Origin: Pezicula radicicola
Lineage: Eukaryota > Ascomycota > Leotiomycetes > Helotiales > Dermateaceae
Reading direction: 5' to 3'
DNA length: 64,000 nt
Assembly (NCBI GenBank): GCA_003008705.1
Contig: PDUO01000013.1
Location: 392,702 to 456,701 of the forward strand
The notes under the pieces are model-generated. The model was not told the origin of the DNA. It did not search any database and saw nothing but the letters and a program-made list of their open reading frames with translations. A program made the position numbers and the translations under genes. Within the stretch, counting starts at the first letter, position 1. Every line of letters begins with the position of its first letter. Shown here one piece after another: positions 48,747 to 60,773 of this stretch.

Positions 48747-50377
48747 TCTTAACAGATTCTTGGATGATCGGCGGGGCTTCCTAGATTGAAGACAGATAGA
48801 TGATCGTGAGATTTGAGGATTGGAGATTCTTGTCTGTTATTGCAGTTAAGTAATGTCACGTGGTGTTTATGGGGACGCCTTAGGTACCTATCATAGTTTA
48901 GCTTCGGCTGACATAAGCTCGCTTTAGAAAAAGGGGGGAGGACAAGTTTCACTTCCCTTCATTTGAATTCTTTCAAATCATCGAGGCAAGTGCAAAGTCC
49001 ATTATTCTGCACATTAATTTGGTGTTGGGATACGTGTAGGCCAACGAACAAAGACTTCAATCCTCAAGTTGAGCTGAATTTCGTATGCTTGTTGATTCGT
49101 TTTTGGTTTTAAAGAGGCAATGGGAAGTGTTTTCTCCAAAAGACCTATCTTGGGGTCTGTAGTCATTCACTGTAGCCATATTTGTAACCAATGTCAGTTC
49201 TGTCCCCCACACCAAGCTTAGTGCAAGATGGGCGGTTGATATTCATAAAGAGGATCTTGTTTTAAATGCTTGAGATTAAAAAGTGTTGTCCGACAAGTCC
49301 ATCATACAACACGCATTCTGCAACTAATTGCTGTAGCTCTTACTGTGGTCTTTGTATGCGGAATGTGGATAATTGACGAATGCTTGGATTTCTTCGCTAT
49401 AACGTTCCCTTCATGGTCTATACACTTTCTAGCAAAGGTCCTCATGACTAAATCCTTCTAGACGTTCCGAATATTCTACTTGCATTCACTGCAGTAGAGA
49501 CAGCATAGGAAGATCACTATTCCAGTAACTTAGTTAGTTTGACTGACGGAAAATGATACTCTCCAGTTTATAAAAAGGTCCAGGACCACATATCACCTGG
49601 AGAAGAAGTAAGTCACAATGGGAGACCTCTCCGCAGTAGTAATATGTGTTGTTTGGGCATGTTCCAGCAAGCCACTGGCATTACATCCTCTATAATGTTT
49701 TCCGGTGGTTAGACATTCCCTAGACATCTTTATAGTAGATCTATGGATTGGACCAGTCAGCACGAATTAGTTTAGGTATTGCTACCCAAACCGTCATTTT
49801 GGTTCGAAAGCACAAATATGTAAACCAAATTCACCAGCCTGCGTTCTATCTTCTTCAACCGACCAACTCGCACACCTTCCATTGTACTGGGGTGCTTTTG
49901 AGAGAGGTGCGTCTGCACGTTCAGCGAATAACATTTTGCCTGAACAATACTGGCGCCGGTGGACAATAGTTTCCTATTGAATGTTTTGCTTTACTAGGAA
50001 ATCTATTGTCTTGCTGCTTAGTCGTCGCCGCTGCCGTTGCCTAGGACTTCCTGGCCACTATCACTCCCAATCTTCTTTCCTACTCCACTCTCGTTCCAGT
50101 CCTCACCACCTCACCCTCCATATCTTCCTACCTCTCGTCAATTCCCTGAACAAGAAAATATTCCTAGGTCCATTGATTTGCCAGGAATCTAACATCCGGT
50201 TGATTAGTCGTCGCCGTCACATAGAACTTCCCAGCGGCCATTGCTTTCGATCTTCTTTCCTTGTTTCCCGCTCATCCTAGCCCTCACCAAATCACCCTCC
50301 TGCTCTGGTGTATTTCCTCGGCTTCTACTGCCTCATACTCCTCGGCCAGTCATCTCAAGGTCTCAAAGTCAACAGCC
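48747..50377. other. Divergent promoter region with duplicated leader
   Basis: Upstream of both the small minus-strand gene and the coiled-coil gene. It contains the palindrome taggtaccta at 48891-48900 and a two-copy imperfect repeat at 49994-50301, annotated separately. No supported gene. Confidence 0.5.
49994..50301. repeat. Two-copy ~120-bp imperfect direct repeat in a 5' leader
   Basis: Copy 1 runs 49994-50120 and copy 2 50181-50301, offset about 185 bp. Shared landmarks in order are tagtcgtcgccg, gacttcc/gaacttcc, ggccat/ggccac, atcttctttcct, and cctcaccaxxtcaccctcc. The copies differ by many substitutions and small indels. The pyrimidine-rich character suggests a transcribed leader of the gene starting at 50378. 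Confidence 0.7.
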
Positions 50378-52585
50378 ATGTCTCCCCATCAGCGGACTTC
50401 GTCTAGCCAGATCAAATTCCCCAATAGACCTTTCGTTCGACAGGTTGCGGATCGAATTTCATCTAGAGAGTATAACAGCATAGCCAACCACGGTCAGTAC
50501 ACTCCGATTTTCCCTTCAGTTGCACACCAATTACTGACAGGAATTAAGCTGCCTCCTATGAGCCTGCGTCTCAACGAATCCTACGTCCGGCACAGAAGTC
50601 GATCTCAGAGTCACCAAATGTCAACCACTGTTAGTCCTTTGTTGCAATTCCCTTTGAGATAAATGTCTAATATTGGTGTAGCAGTTTTTCATGAATCTAA
50701 AATGAAGTCAATGCCTTTGAGTCCATCATCAGGAATCGGTTTGCCACCAATGGATGACAAAAAGGTTCACCTAAAGTCCCCAGTCTCTAAAGTACAGATT
50801 ACTATGACCCAACTAGAAGCCTATGCAGAAATGCGTGGCCTAAGGGGAAGAGTTGGAGAGAATGGAGGTCCTCTTTGGGATTCTTTATTTGAAGAAGACG
50901 ATACAGACTCGAACTCATCCAGTGAGAGTCCAATTTCAGTCAACAACGAATTGCCAGAGCGGTCTCGGCTAAATTGCATGGCTTCATTGACAACACTTCA
51001 CCACCTCTCAAAGATCGCGCCATACGAAATTCCAGAGGGGAAGCGCGTTTTTTTCGACCTGAGTCAATCTTCTACGCAACTACCACACAGCATTGACCAA
51101 CCCTTTTCCCACGCAGACATCATGGCTGAAGCGCGTCGACTGAAGCATCAACCCCCAAGTGAAGCACTGCACTCACTATATAGCCAAGGTCTTCCCCTGC
51201 CAACATTCAAACCAAACCATTACAAGGGAGATGAAGGATACGCCAACTATGGTTATATGATGTTGAACGGAACTTGGGTTGACCCAGAAAGTCACGGCGA
51301 GGTTGCTAACGCGCTCCATGGCGTGCCAGGAACATCAGTTCCAGAGGTACCCATCTCATTATCAGGCCCTCGCATCTTGAGTGAAGAGGAGTTGAATAAG
51401 GAGTATGACGCGTTTAACGACTATGTATCTGATGAAGAAGGCGATCCTCGCGATCAACATATCACTCCTGAAATGTTTGCTATTTGGGCCGAAGGAGCTG
51501 GCAAAGGGCCATCTTATGTTCAAGAAACCCTCCCTCCACAGGTATGAAGATCCCATGGTACTTCCCAATGGTCATGTAAGGAAATTCGACTGATAAATGT
51601 AGGCATTGCAACGCAAGAGAGATAACAGCCAACGACCGAGGACTCCAGAGCTTAAACTCAGACCCCAAATCGACCTGGAGACTGGTAGCGAAATGACTGG
51701 GATTTGTGATGGCGATCAAGACGAACGCATCAGACCTCTCTGGAGCCCTAGAGGTAGGTGAAGTCTTTCCATTACTGATGATGTGGCTGACATGAATAGG
51801 CGTTAACCTTCTCACGAGACCTGTCATGTCGTTTGCCCAGCACAACCCCCAAGCAAATGCACAAATGTTGAGAAAGGCATACTTTCCTGAGGCTGCGCAC
51901 GCACCACCTTATTTCTATGCTGACGTTGAAAAAGTACAACAAGTTACTTCGGTGAGTTGAAGTGTATGCTTAGACCGCGACGATACTCGAACTAACATCC
52001 ATATAGCAGCTAGGACAAAAGGTCTTTGAGTATGGCGGAGACCCACAGACTGGAGTTGACGGCTATCGCAAGTTCGAGGAACATATCGAAAGACTCGTGG
52101 ATAAGCGGCAAATCTCCATGGAGAAATATATGGCCCAATCCCAGCTCATGGAGGATGGTAGAACCAGAAGAATCCAGCTGGAGAGGGAGATTGCGTTCTT
52201 GAAGCGACACATTGAGCGTGTTGAGAGGGCCGTCCAGTATGGTAAATACCAAGCAGAAGTAGCCAAGGAAGAAGCCCGGCGAGCCCAAATCCAACAAGAG
52301 GAGGCGGCCAGAAAGAAAATCCTCGCCGAGGAAGAAGCCGAGCAAATGCAGGTACAACGACACTCACGCCACTTATGGGAGGTCTCCGAGCGATTCACTA
52401 CAGATCAGCGTTGGGCTGAGGACATGGCTGTCAGAGCTCGCAAGGAAGTTTTGAACCAAGAGGAGGAGATTCAAGAGTTGGAGCAGGAGAAAGCCAGACT
52501 AATGCAAGATGTTGGCGTCACCGATCTTGGCCAAATTCCCAACTTGATGCCACCACCACAAGCCAAGACCCCACGGCCACTATAA
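50378..52585 (+). CDS. Hypothetical protein with long C-terminal coiled coil
   Basis: The ATG at 50378 starts MSPHQRTSSSQIKF. Later exons are well supported: one ending at 51541, then 51603-51753, 51800-51951 and 52007-52585. The junction between the first coding part (to about 50640) and the frame that opens near 50663 is not resolved; the only phase-compatible donors are weak. The total is about 650-680 residues. The middle is acidic and disordered with conserved-looking patches (EGYANYGYMMLNGTWVDPE, HITPEMFAIWAEGAGKGP). The last ~170 residues form a strongly charged coiled coil (LEREIAFLKRHIERVERAV, then KEEARRAQIQQEEAARKK) and a second heptad run ending at LMQDVG. I do not recognise a family. 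A cytoskeletal or scaffold role would be a guess. Confidence 0.7.
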
Positions 52586-54420
52586 AGCCTTTCTTTGTAA
52601 GGTCTTTATACCTATTCTGAGTAACTAAAACTAATTCAGTCATTTACAGGCCGCTATAGATACTCGCTTTATTCCGTTTTGTTTTCTCCCAAGTCTAAAT
52701 CGTAAATATAGCTGACTAGAGACTGACTAGAGCTAATGGTAATTGAGGGAAGACTTGTAGAATACAATTGTAGATTAGATAAATAGAATATTATGGGCTC
52801 TCGCCTGATTGTAGAATACTGCGTTCTTTGCAAATATTAAAATTTGAGGTGCCCAAAGCAAATGGGTTACCCAGAGCAAGTGAGTTACCCAGAGCAAGTG
52901 AGTTACCCAGAGCAAGTTAGTTCAAGTGAGTTACCTAAAACAAGCTGGGTACTCAAAACAAGTCAATTATCCAAAATAAGGGTGTTACTAGATTGCCTAA
53001 CTAGCCCCCTAGCCCCGGACTTACCAAAACCCAAAGTTATCTCCCTCTTCCCTCTCTTCCATTTTCTTCATCCATCACGTACAACAACAAATCCAAGCAT
53101 CATCCACCAAAGACAACCACTCGTGGGTCATGCACCATCTACACACATATCCCTCTGCTTTAATGGCTGCAACAAGCAATAAAGCGCAGAGTACTCGCTA
53201 GTACGACTTGGTCCTTCGGGCCTTGTGTTCATCCAGGCAGTATGTTCTACTTTTTGGTATGCTATAGCCATGTACTGTACTCTACACCAAAACAAAAGTC
53301 TGCAACTTGATCTACCAAAAGAGTTACTTAATAAGACAAGTCCCGGAGAAACAACACGATATCATCCAGTGCTTCCAACCTTAATATTGGGTTAAGAATG
53401 AATCTTGTTAAACTTAGTCACTAAACTGCATTCTTTGTTTTGCATGACACTTACGGACAATTCGAAATCAAATAGTACAGAGATGGGTAAATAAGTTACA
53501 TGTATGGTTACTTCCCATAATCTACAAGGAAATAGGCTACTTTGAATCTCCACCTCCCAGACACGTTGCGAGAAGAGCTTCTACCATTCAGCCAAGACAT
53601 CTCAAATATGTCCGATGTACTACTTTGAGAGATTTGGATGTGTCCAAATTATAGATAATCGCTATGTCTCGAGACGGATCTTGGTTTGTAATGGTGGTCG
53701 ATTTTGCAGTAATATGGATTTGTTTTACAGGGCTCGACCAGAAAGTTCGAATGCTTTGCTCTATTCAAGGGCCAAGCCTATAAGCTCAATATAAGCCGTA
53801 CTTAGCCTTAACATCTAAAGCAGAAAGCTTGTCGACCGTAAATTGGTAGATTTTAACGAAGCTACTGTGCTACAGGCACGAGCCAAATATAAGCGACCGC
53901 ATACAGTAAAACACTTGTGTATGGTACACTTAATAAGGAGATCGAAATCAATAGGATCTCCAAACTGATGCCTCTTTATCTTAATCAGATACACCTGATT
54001 TGCCTCCTTCAACATATATAATTAAGGTCTTAATGAATTAATGATCGGCTAGCTCCCTAGTATGTAATGTTCTTGCTTAAATACCCATAACTAGATGTTT
54101 TTATGTCCCACAAATCTGGAGGTACCTATGCACTTAGGATTTCTAGCTGCGGACTGCGAATCCATTTTCCTTGTCCAGAAGCCTTCTGTCTTCGAGAGTA
54201 AGTCTACAAGCTTAGGCATTGGACTTCAAGTTCAACTAGATTTCTTTTATGAATCGCGGTTACTTACATACAGTACGTCTCACATCTATGTATCATTACG
54301 CAGGATTTGGGATGTGGGAGGGTTTTAGATTCCCAACAAGTGTTGTTGAAATATCAGTATTAACAGAATCCATTTATATGCTCGCTTCTAGCTCCCAACG
54401 CCAGAGTCCGTTTATTCCAT
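52586..54420. other. AT-rich 1.8-kb intergenic stretch
   Basis: Lies between the 3' ends of two convergent genes. It holds an 18-bp tandem repeat near its left end (52850-52960). The remainder to 54420 is strongly AT-rich with no protein remnant I could recognise; a decayed, mutated transposon is possible but unproven. Confidence 0.45.
52850..52960. repeat. 18-bp tandem repeat
   Basis: Unit agcaagtgagttacccag occurs about three times nearly perfectly between 52860 and 52920. Diverged copies sit on both sides (gcccaaagcaaatgggttac before, caagtgagttacctaaaacaagc after). Confidence 0.85.
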
Positions 54421-56972
54421 TTATACTACAAGTCCTTCATCCGAAGACCGTTCTTCTTGCTCTGTATTCCCTGCGAGGGCGCCATATACCCTCAGAGGAA
54501 CCGATATCTCAAAGCTCTCACACTCGATAGCTTCAGCAGGAGCCAATATGGCTCCACGATCATCTTTCGAAACCTCTTCAAGGAGATCTGCATATCCAAC
54601 AGCAGCTCCGTTACCAGCCACTAGTCGAGGTGTAACAAATTCTATCCGTACCTTCCAATCAAGGCTGACTCCACTGGTAATGAATTCCGGCGTAGACGTA
54701 ATGGGTATAGCTGGAGAGAATATTATTCGTCGCGCAAAAAGTGCTGATTCCGAGTGGGATACGTGAACTTTGCGGGTGACTCGAAGAATACTTGCTTCAG
54801 AACGCAACGCAATGCCAGAATCAATAGACTCAGACGTCTCCAATGCCGCGTGAACTGCATAGCATGGTATTTCGGCGTCAGTGAAATCTACGGCAACTGT
54901 GACAGTCTCACCAAGTCGGTAAGCAGGCCGTGCGAGCATAACTACTGCTACTCTTCTCCCACTGCGAGCAATCTCGAACCTATTGGCACTCTGCTGCGAT
55001 TCGGTGGCAACATTACTCCTCAGAATTGCCATATCTATAGCCTCCTTTGCTGTTGCTGGCTCTTCGATAAATGACTGCCTCCTTGATCTTGGTACTTCTG
55101 TTGGGGAAAGCAAGCCAAGGCTAGAGTTCTTTCTTGGGTGTGCCAAAAGTTCATCGGCGTATGCCAAGAAATCGTCCAGGGTTGACTCCTTCTGTGTCTT
55201 TTCATGTCTAGGTTGCTTCGCTGATTCTATTGAAGAGAAGGATGAACTTTTTTCTAGAGTATGAATACGAGCTTGGTCTCTCAAAATAATATAGGGAGCC
55301 ATTAGATCATGCCCGAGGAGTTCTCCATGGCTGTTGACGCTCCCTAAAACTCGGAAAGGTATCTCCACTGACTTGACTTGCTGCTCTTTGGCACCTCCTG
55401 GTCTTTGAGTACCAATGACAAGTTTGTAAGTTATCTTGATCGCTTTTCCACGATGGCTGGGCGGGAGTCCCTTAGGTAACTTGAATGAGTACTTGTAGCT
55501 CTTACTCTCACCTGGTGCAAGACGAAGATCAACAAATAGGAGTGACTGCGGCGTAGATAATAGCGGGATATCACGGGAGCTTGCAATGCCCCGCATATCT
55601 TTGATACTGCTCAGTTCACCACCGCCGAGAAAGCCTCCCAGTGATTCTCCTATGTTACCCCACCCAAAGCTGCGAAGAAGTCCACTGTCTCTTTTGTTAG
55701 TTTCAACCCCAATCACTCCACCGCCCTGGCCACCAACCGCACCCTTGCGCTTCACTTCCTCAAATGGTGTTTGACTGATCAACGAGGCGTCCAGCGTGAA
55801 CGACCCATGGATCTGCGCATAACCCATCATCAAAGTCTCTGGAGGCCGGTGATGATTGGCCGGCACTAAGTTAGAAGGTCGCCTAGTGTGGCTAGTTCCG
55901 TTCAGAGGGATTCGCGCTGGAGTTTGTGATGTATATTCAGAGGCAAGAGTCTCAGTTGAGTTATTGCTTAGAGAATAAAACTCTCCACTACTTCTAGGTG
56001 TTCCAGTAATGCTAGCTGCGAAAAGTATTCTTGCTACGGGTGCAGCATGTTCTGCTATTTTGGGAATAGTATCTCTTGACTTAGGAGAAAGCAACTGATG
56101 GCCATTATTCTTCGTGTCTTCGGTTTTATTATGCTCCACGGGATCTTGCTCGGAAGGTGATACTGAAGTAGGAAATTTCCAAGCTTGCGCTTTGGAGAAC
56201 GAGGGTGAAGATCTGCGTGTTGTGAAAGGTGGTCCCGCAATACCTGGAGTATTTGGTGCAGTGGAAGCACCTGGGCGTCGAGAGGGTCGTCTGGGTAGCA
56301 CAGTTTCGCTACCTAGAGAAGGAGGGAACGAGGAGTTCAGAAGAGGTGAGGGATGGGTTGATGGGTGCGTTGAGGACCTTTGGCCTAGCGGCGCTGCTAC
56401 TTATTAGCAATGAGTGCATTTTCCATCGAAACAGACTCACCGGATAACGGTGCACCTCCATTGAGGCCAGGCCTCCTTGGGACAATTTGCAAACTGGCCG
56501 ACCGCCCATGTCCCCTCGATAGCCTCCGAGCTCCGTCTGTGCCATTTGAGGATTGGTCAATGGCACTGTCGCTGGCGCCAATTGATATTATTGAAAGAGA
56601 ACGTTGATGTGTGGTTCCATCCACCGAGGCCTTTGGAAATCCACCGTTCCATGATCCAGAACCCGGCCCTGACCGTCGTCCTGTTGGCACGTTCAGTGAT
56701 AAGGTTGATCGATGACCCCTTGATGGCGGTGGTGGTCGGGGATTTAAATTCGAAGGACTCCTGATCTGAGCAGTAGGTGGCTTTCTCTGCTTGTCTCCTC
56801 CAGACGCGAAGCCATTGCCGCTAGGATGTAATAAAGCTCTTGACGGTGAAGGCGTTGCAGGTATTACTGTAATGTTTTTAAAAGTTATTTCGCATTCGAT
56901 ATCCTCGCCAGCAAAGACTGTTTGCTCTGTCCAATGTACAAAGACCCTGATGTTGGTGGATGGGGCTGACAT
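54421..56972 (-). CDS. rgp1: Rgp1, subunit of the Ric1-Rgp1 Golgi GEF complex
   Basis: Exons are 56972-56441 and 56396-54421, giving 835 residues. With Ric1, Rgp1 activates the Rab GTPase Ypt6/Rab6 for endosome-to-Golgi traffic. The N-terminus (IRVFVHWTEQTVFAGEDIECEITFKN) is the conserved arrestin-like beta strand start of the family. It is followed by about 250 disordered Ser/Pro residues. The Rgp1 core runs from about residue 330: GYAQIHGSFTLDASLI, then LAPGESKSYKYSFKLPKGLPPSHRGKAIKITYKLVIGTQR, and later VVMLARPAYRLGETVTVAVDF and RKVHVSHSESALFARRIIFSP. Length matches filamentous fungal orthologues (longer than yeast Rgp1, 663). The intron has a GTGAGT donor and joins LSG|AAPLGQ in phase. 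It is divergent from mob1. Confidence 0.92.
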
Positions 56973-57760
56973 GTCGAGGGCTCGACTTATAATACCCCTT
57001 CACGTCGAAGGAGCGCAACACCACCACTCATGAGCGCATAGATAGCAGATTGGATTGAGAAGCATCAACTGGCATATTGAGCAGTGGTGTATAAATGCTT
57101 GAAAGACATCATTGCTGGAATACACAGCTCGACCCGACGAAGGCAGCGGAGCTCAATTCCATTGACAGCGGCCTAAAGTTACTCCATTCCGGGCATACGA
57201 TTCATACATGACGCAGAGATCCGAAGAAGAGAAAGCGGCACCCCTGTGGTCAGCAGGCTGATGCTGATTCAGGTGCTCACCTACCTACTGTACCTAAGCT
57301 ATAGAAGTAGACTAGGCCTAGGTACCTTATCTACATGATTTCGTCCGTAGGGATAGTCACTCGCCATTCTGTAAATCTTGGCAGGCAGGTAGGTAGGTAG
57401 ATTTCTCTTGAATGTGCTGCTTTAGGCCGGAACCGGGAAGGTGCTCCAGCCAACGATTGCGATAAAGCGCGCTGTAAACAATCCCTCAATCGCTCAGTCT
57501 TTAACCTCCAGGTCAATCTCTCCAACTCTCCCCGACCCTCGCTATTCGACATTTTGCTGAGGCTCACAACGACTAGCGTGTAAATACTGAGCAGTTTAAA
57601 TTTCTGCTGAGCTCGAGAAGCCCACGCCAGAAATACGCAAGAAGTAGGGAAAACCGCCGTCCAAACCCCTCCCCTCTTCTTCTCAATGCAATCAATCACC
57701 TAGCTAACGCGTGGAATGTCGCAGTAAACCCAGTTTCCTATTCAAAATCAAGAAGATAAG
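56973..57760. other. Divergent promoter region of rgp1 and mob1
   Basis: No gene supported. Around 57280-57400 there is a cluster of tacctac/ggtaggt words (including taggtacctta at 57319 and ggtaggtaggtag at about 57388). A 122-codon minus frame at 57331-57699 is not supported. Confidence 0.5.
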
Positions 57761-58768
57761 ATGGCTTCCTTCATTACTACGGTGTTAGTTACTTTTCTCT
57801 CCTTATTTCAATGGCTTCTTTTTCCGATTTCCTAAGCCCTCACACGGCCAAAGTTGTGTCCCCTGTCTGCACCCTCGCTGAACCCACCCCGTGCATCACA
57901 CTCTCACTCAAGGCCCACGAAGACCGCCTTGTCAAAGCCCCTGCAGCTACATATATACCACATTACTCACGTAAAACATATGGCAGGAATCAGCGAACGA
58001 GAAACCAGTTTCGACCTCGAAATGCTACCAAGGGTACCACGAGTTACCAACTACGACAGTATGCGGAGGCCACACTCGGCGGTGGTAGCTTGCGGAAGAT
58101 TGTAAAGTTGCCTGAGGGCGAAGATGAGAATGAATGGCTTGCGGTCAATAGTAAGCATACATGCCGATTTGAGGGAATCAATAACTGACTGATATTAAGT
58201 GGTGGATTTCTACAACCATATCAACCTGCTTTATGGATCAATCACCGAATTCTGTTCCCCCCAGTCTTGCCCTGAAATGAAGGCCACAGACGAGTAAGTT
58301 CTATTGTTACTTCTTGCCTAGTAGTTTGAATTGACACTTGCAGGTTCGAGTATCTTTGGCAAGACTCCGAGACATATAAGCGACCTACAAAAATGCCTGC
58401 GCCAACATACATTGAACATCTGATGGGATGGGTTCAGAGCAACATTGACAATGAGGCGGTTTTCCCCAGTCGAATAGGTTTGTGCTTAATTTCTGACATA
58501 CGGACTATTCACTTACCACCCTATAGGTGTCTCGTTTCCAAAGTCCTTCCGGAGTATGATTCTGCAGGTTTTCAAGCGGATGTACAGAGTTTACGCTCAC
58601 ATCTACTGCCACCACTACCCCGTTGTTCGGGAGCTTGGACTTGAGGCCCATCTCAACACAAGTTTCAAGCACTATGTTCTCTTCATTGATGAACATAACC
58701 TTGCAAGTGGCAAAGACTTTTGGGGACCTCTGGGCGATCTCGTTGATAGCATGCTCCGAAGTGATTGA
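57761..58768 (+). CDS. mob1: MOB kinase activator (Mob1)
   Basis: Exons are 57761-57783, 57987-58150, 58200-58293, 58344-58477 and 58527-58768, giving 218 residues, the usual Mob1 length. Mob1 binds and activates NDR/LATS-type kinases (Dbf2/Sid2) in the mitotic exit/septation network at spindle poles and septa. Conserved landmarks are [34 protein letters not shown], the zinc-site cysteines in [11 protein letters not shown], the zinc-site histidines in [10 protein letters not shown], and the end [26 protein letters not shown]. The 23-nt first exon is chosen because it gives MASFITTV joined in phase to NQRTRNQF, matching the family. A second ATG inside the first intron (57811) is in frame with exon 2 and would give a 51-residue-longer form. 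Confidence 0.95.
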
Positions 58769-59391
58769 GCTGCCGATGTTAATGAATGGATGAGATGAAT
58801 CGTATGAGCATGGTTTGGCGTTAGTTTATGGGTATTTGGGAAGGGTGGTTCTAGGAGGGTCTTGGACGGGCCTTGGAGTTGGCAATGTCGTGACTGTAGT
58901 TATGCACAGCCAGAGGCTGGACATTGCACTTGGGAGGTCCTTTAGTTGGACTTTCGAGAATCTTTTAATTAGCGTGGCATGCTGGGGAGTAGTATAGAAA
59001 AAAGAAAGATATTCAGATCTCCAGTGCTTGTTATTTATAATTGTCTTTTAATCACGTTATCTCATTTCTATTGTTCAGGCAATCGCCCTTCATCCGGACT
59101 CTAATAGAGATTCTCTCAGCATGACGGACCAGCCCTTGAAGGATACGAGTCTTCCCTGTTCATGACCAAAGCCGTATTGTGTTTGGCTCTGATTCACTTT
59201 TTAGAACATTTCTTCTTTTACTCTCTCTTTGGCCATTTCGGCTGCCGCTTTTACCTTCCGAGAGCTCGAAAGTGATGCCTGAATGCCTGACCATTCGAAT
59301 GACCGGCTAGCGGAAAATACACTCCTCAACCTCAGAACAACCTCCGAATCAACGCAATCTCCCCTCCACAACCCCAATCCAATTCGCCATC
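58769..59391. other. Intergenic: 3' of mob1, promoter of atp5
   Basis: AT-rich 3' region followed by a pyrimidine-rich leader. No gene seen. Confidence 0.5.
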
Positions 59392-60361
59392 ATGTTTTCG
59401 AGTCGGGCAATTCTTCGCGCTACACGAGCAGCAGCTCCCCAGAAGATTGCTGCTCCACGAGCCCTCGCCGTCTCCCAGATCCGCGGCTATGCAGCTCCTG
59501 CAGCTCCAGATTCGAAACCTCCCGTTGCTCTCTACGGCCTCGATGGCACCTATGCCAGTGCGCTGGTACGTCTAAAAACCCCATAAACACTGTCATGGAG
59601 CTATTAGCGATGCAATTGGCCTCTTGCAATGGATGTGGATGGCCTAGTCAAGGGTGGACGGAACCGGGGCACAGAGAACGAGTATGAGAAAGGGCAAGAA
59701 TGAACTGACAATGCACAAACAGTACACCGCAGCCGTCAAGACTTCCACCCTAGACAGTACAGCCAGGGCCATAAGTGCTCTCAATGAAATCTACCGCAAA
59801 GACGCCAAGCTGGCCACCATCATGACAGCACCCACGCTCTCTCCCGAGGATAAGTCGGCCATCATCGCCGAGCTGCAGAAGTACACCGGCGGCGCCGACA
59901 AGGGCGATACTGTCAAGAACTTCCTCGCCACTCTGGCCGAGAACAACCGATTGAGTCTCCTGAAGGGCGTCTGCGAGAAGTTCACTGAGTTGATGAGCGC
60001 TGCTAAGGGCGAGGTCGAGTTGACAGTTACAAGCGCTTCGGTAGGCTGCCACTTTCCGAATGGCTGAAATGAATATAGCACGGTGCTAATTAGGCTGGCT
60101 ATCTAGCAATTGGACGGACGAACTCTCTCTAGACTTGAATCCGCTGTTTCAAAGTCTCAGTATGTTGGCCAAGGGAAGAAGCTCAAGGTTACCAATAAGG
60201 TAAGTACTAAGGCTCAGATTCTATAGCGGTTACTAAAATACGTACAGGTTAACCCAGACATTCTTGGAGGACTTGTGGTTGAAATTGGTGACCGAACAAT
60301 TGATCTCAGTGTATCAGCCCGAATTGCGAAGATGAACAAGCTCCTTACCGACGCGTTGTAA
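59392..60361 (+). CDS. atp5: ATP synthase subunit 5 (OSCP), mitochondrial
   Basis: Exons are 59392-59565, 59723-60040, 60107-60199 and 60248-60361, giving 232 residues. OSCP links the F1 head to the peripheral stalk of the mitochondrial ATP synthase (the bacterial delta subunit equivalent). The N-terminus (MFSSRAILRATRAAAPQK) is a presequence, ending near QIRGYAAPA. The mature part starts PPVALYGLDGTYASALY. The helical N-domain and the C-terminal VVEIGDRTIDLSVSARIAKM motif are typical of the delta/OSCP family. Length fits (yeast Atp5, 212). The first intron is 157 nt, longer than its neighbours. Confidence 0.96.
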
Positions 60362-60773
60362 ACCACCTATTAAACCCTTTTCTTTTTCTTTTCAGGCTGC
60401 GTGGGGGAGAAGTGGTTGGTAATGGTCGACAGCAGTAGGCTGTCAGATGACCATATGTATATGATCGACAATTAGAAAATAACTCTAGCCTGTTCCATTG
60501 TGAAGGGCCTGAAGTGATCTTGCGTGAGTGAGCAAGTAATATCATTAATGCATAGCAATTTGTTGATGCAATTAAAAAAAAATCTATCTCTCTATGGTTT
60601 ACAGCGTCTAGTACCTCTACTTTTTTTCTGCTTGGACGAATGAAAACGCCAAAGCAAAGAGTTTTCTCTAACTGGCGATTTATTCTATCTGCAAATTCGG
60701 TTTGCAACCAAGGTTCATAACGATGTATCGGAAGAACAGGCTCAACAGGCCGACCGCCCTGAAGATAATTGAT
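60362..60773. other. Intergenic between convergent genes
   Basis: Between the 3' ends of atp5 and the glycosidase-like gene. AT-rich; nothing recognised. Confidence 0.5.

Noticed and set aside
53000..54400. Decayed transposon in the AT-rich gap
   Set aside because: No reverse-transcriptase, integrase or transposase remnant and no terminal repeats were visible by eye; AT-richness alone is not enough.
57331..57699. 122-codon minus frame upstream of mob1
   Set aside because: Low-complexity translation of a promoter region without family resemblance.
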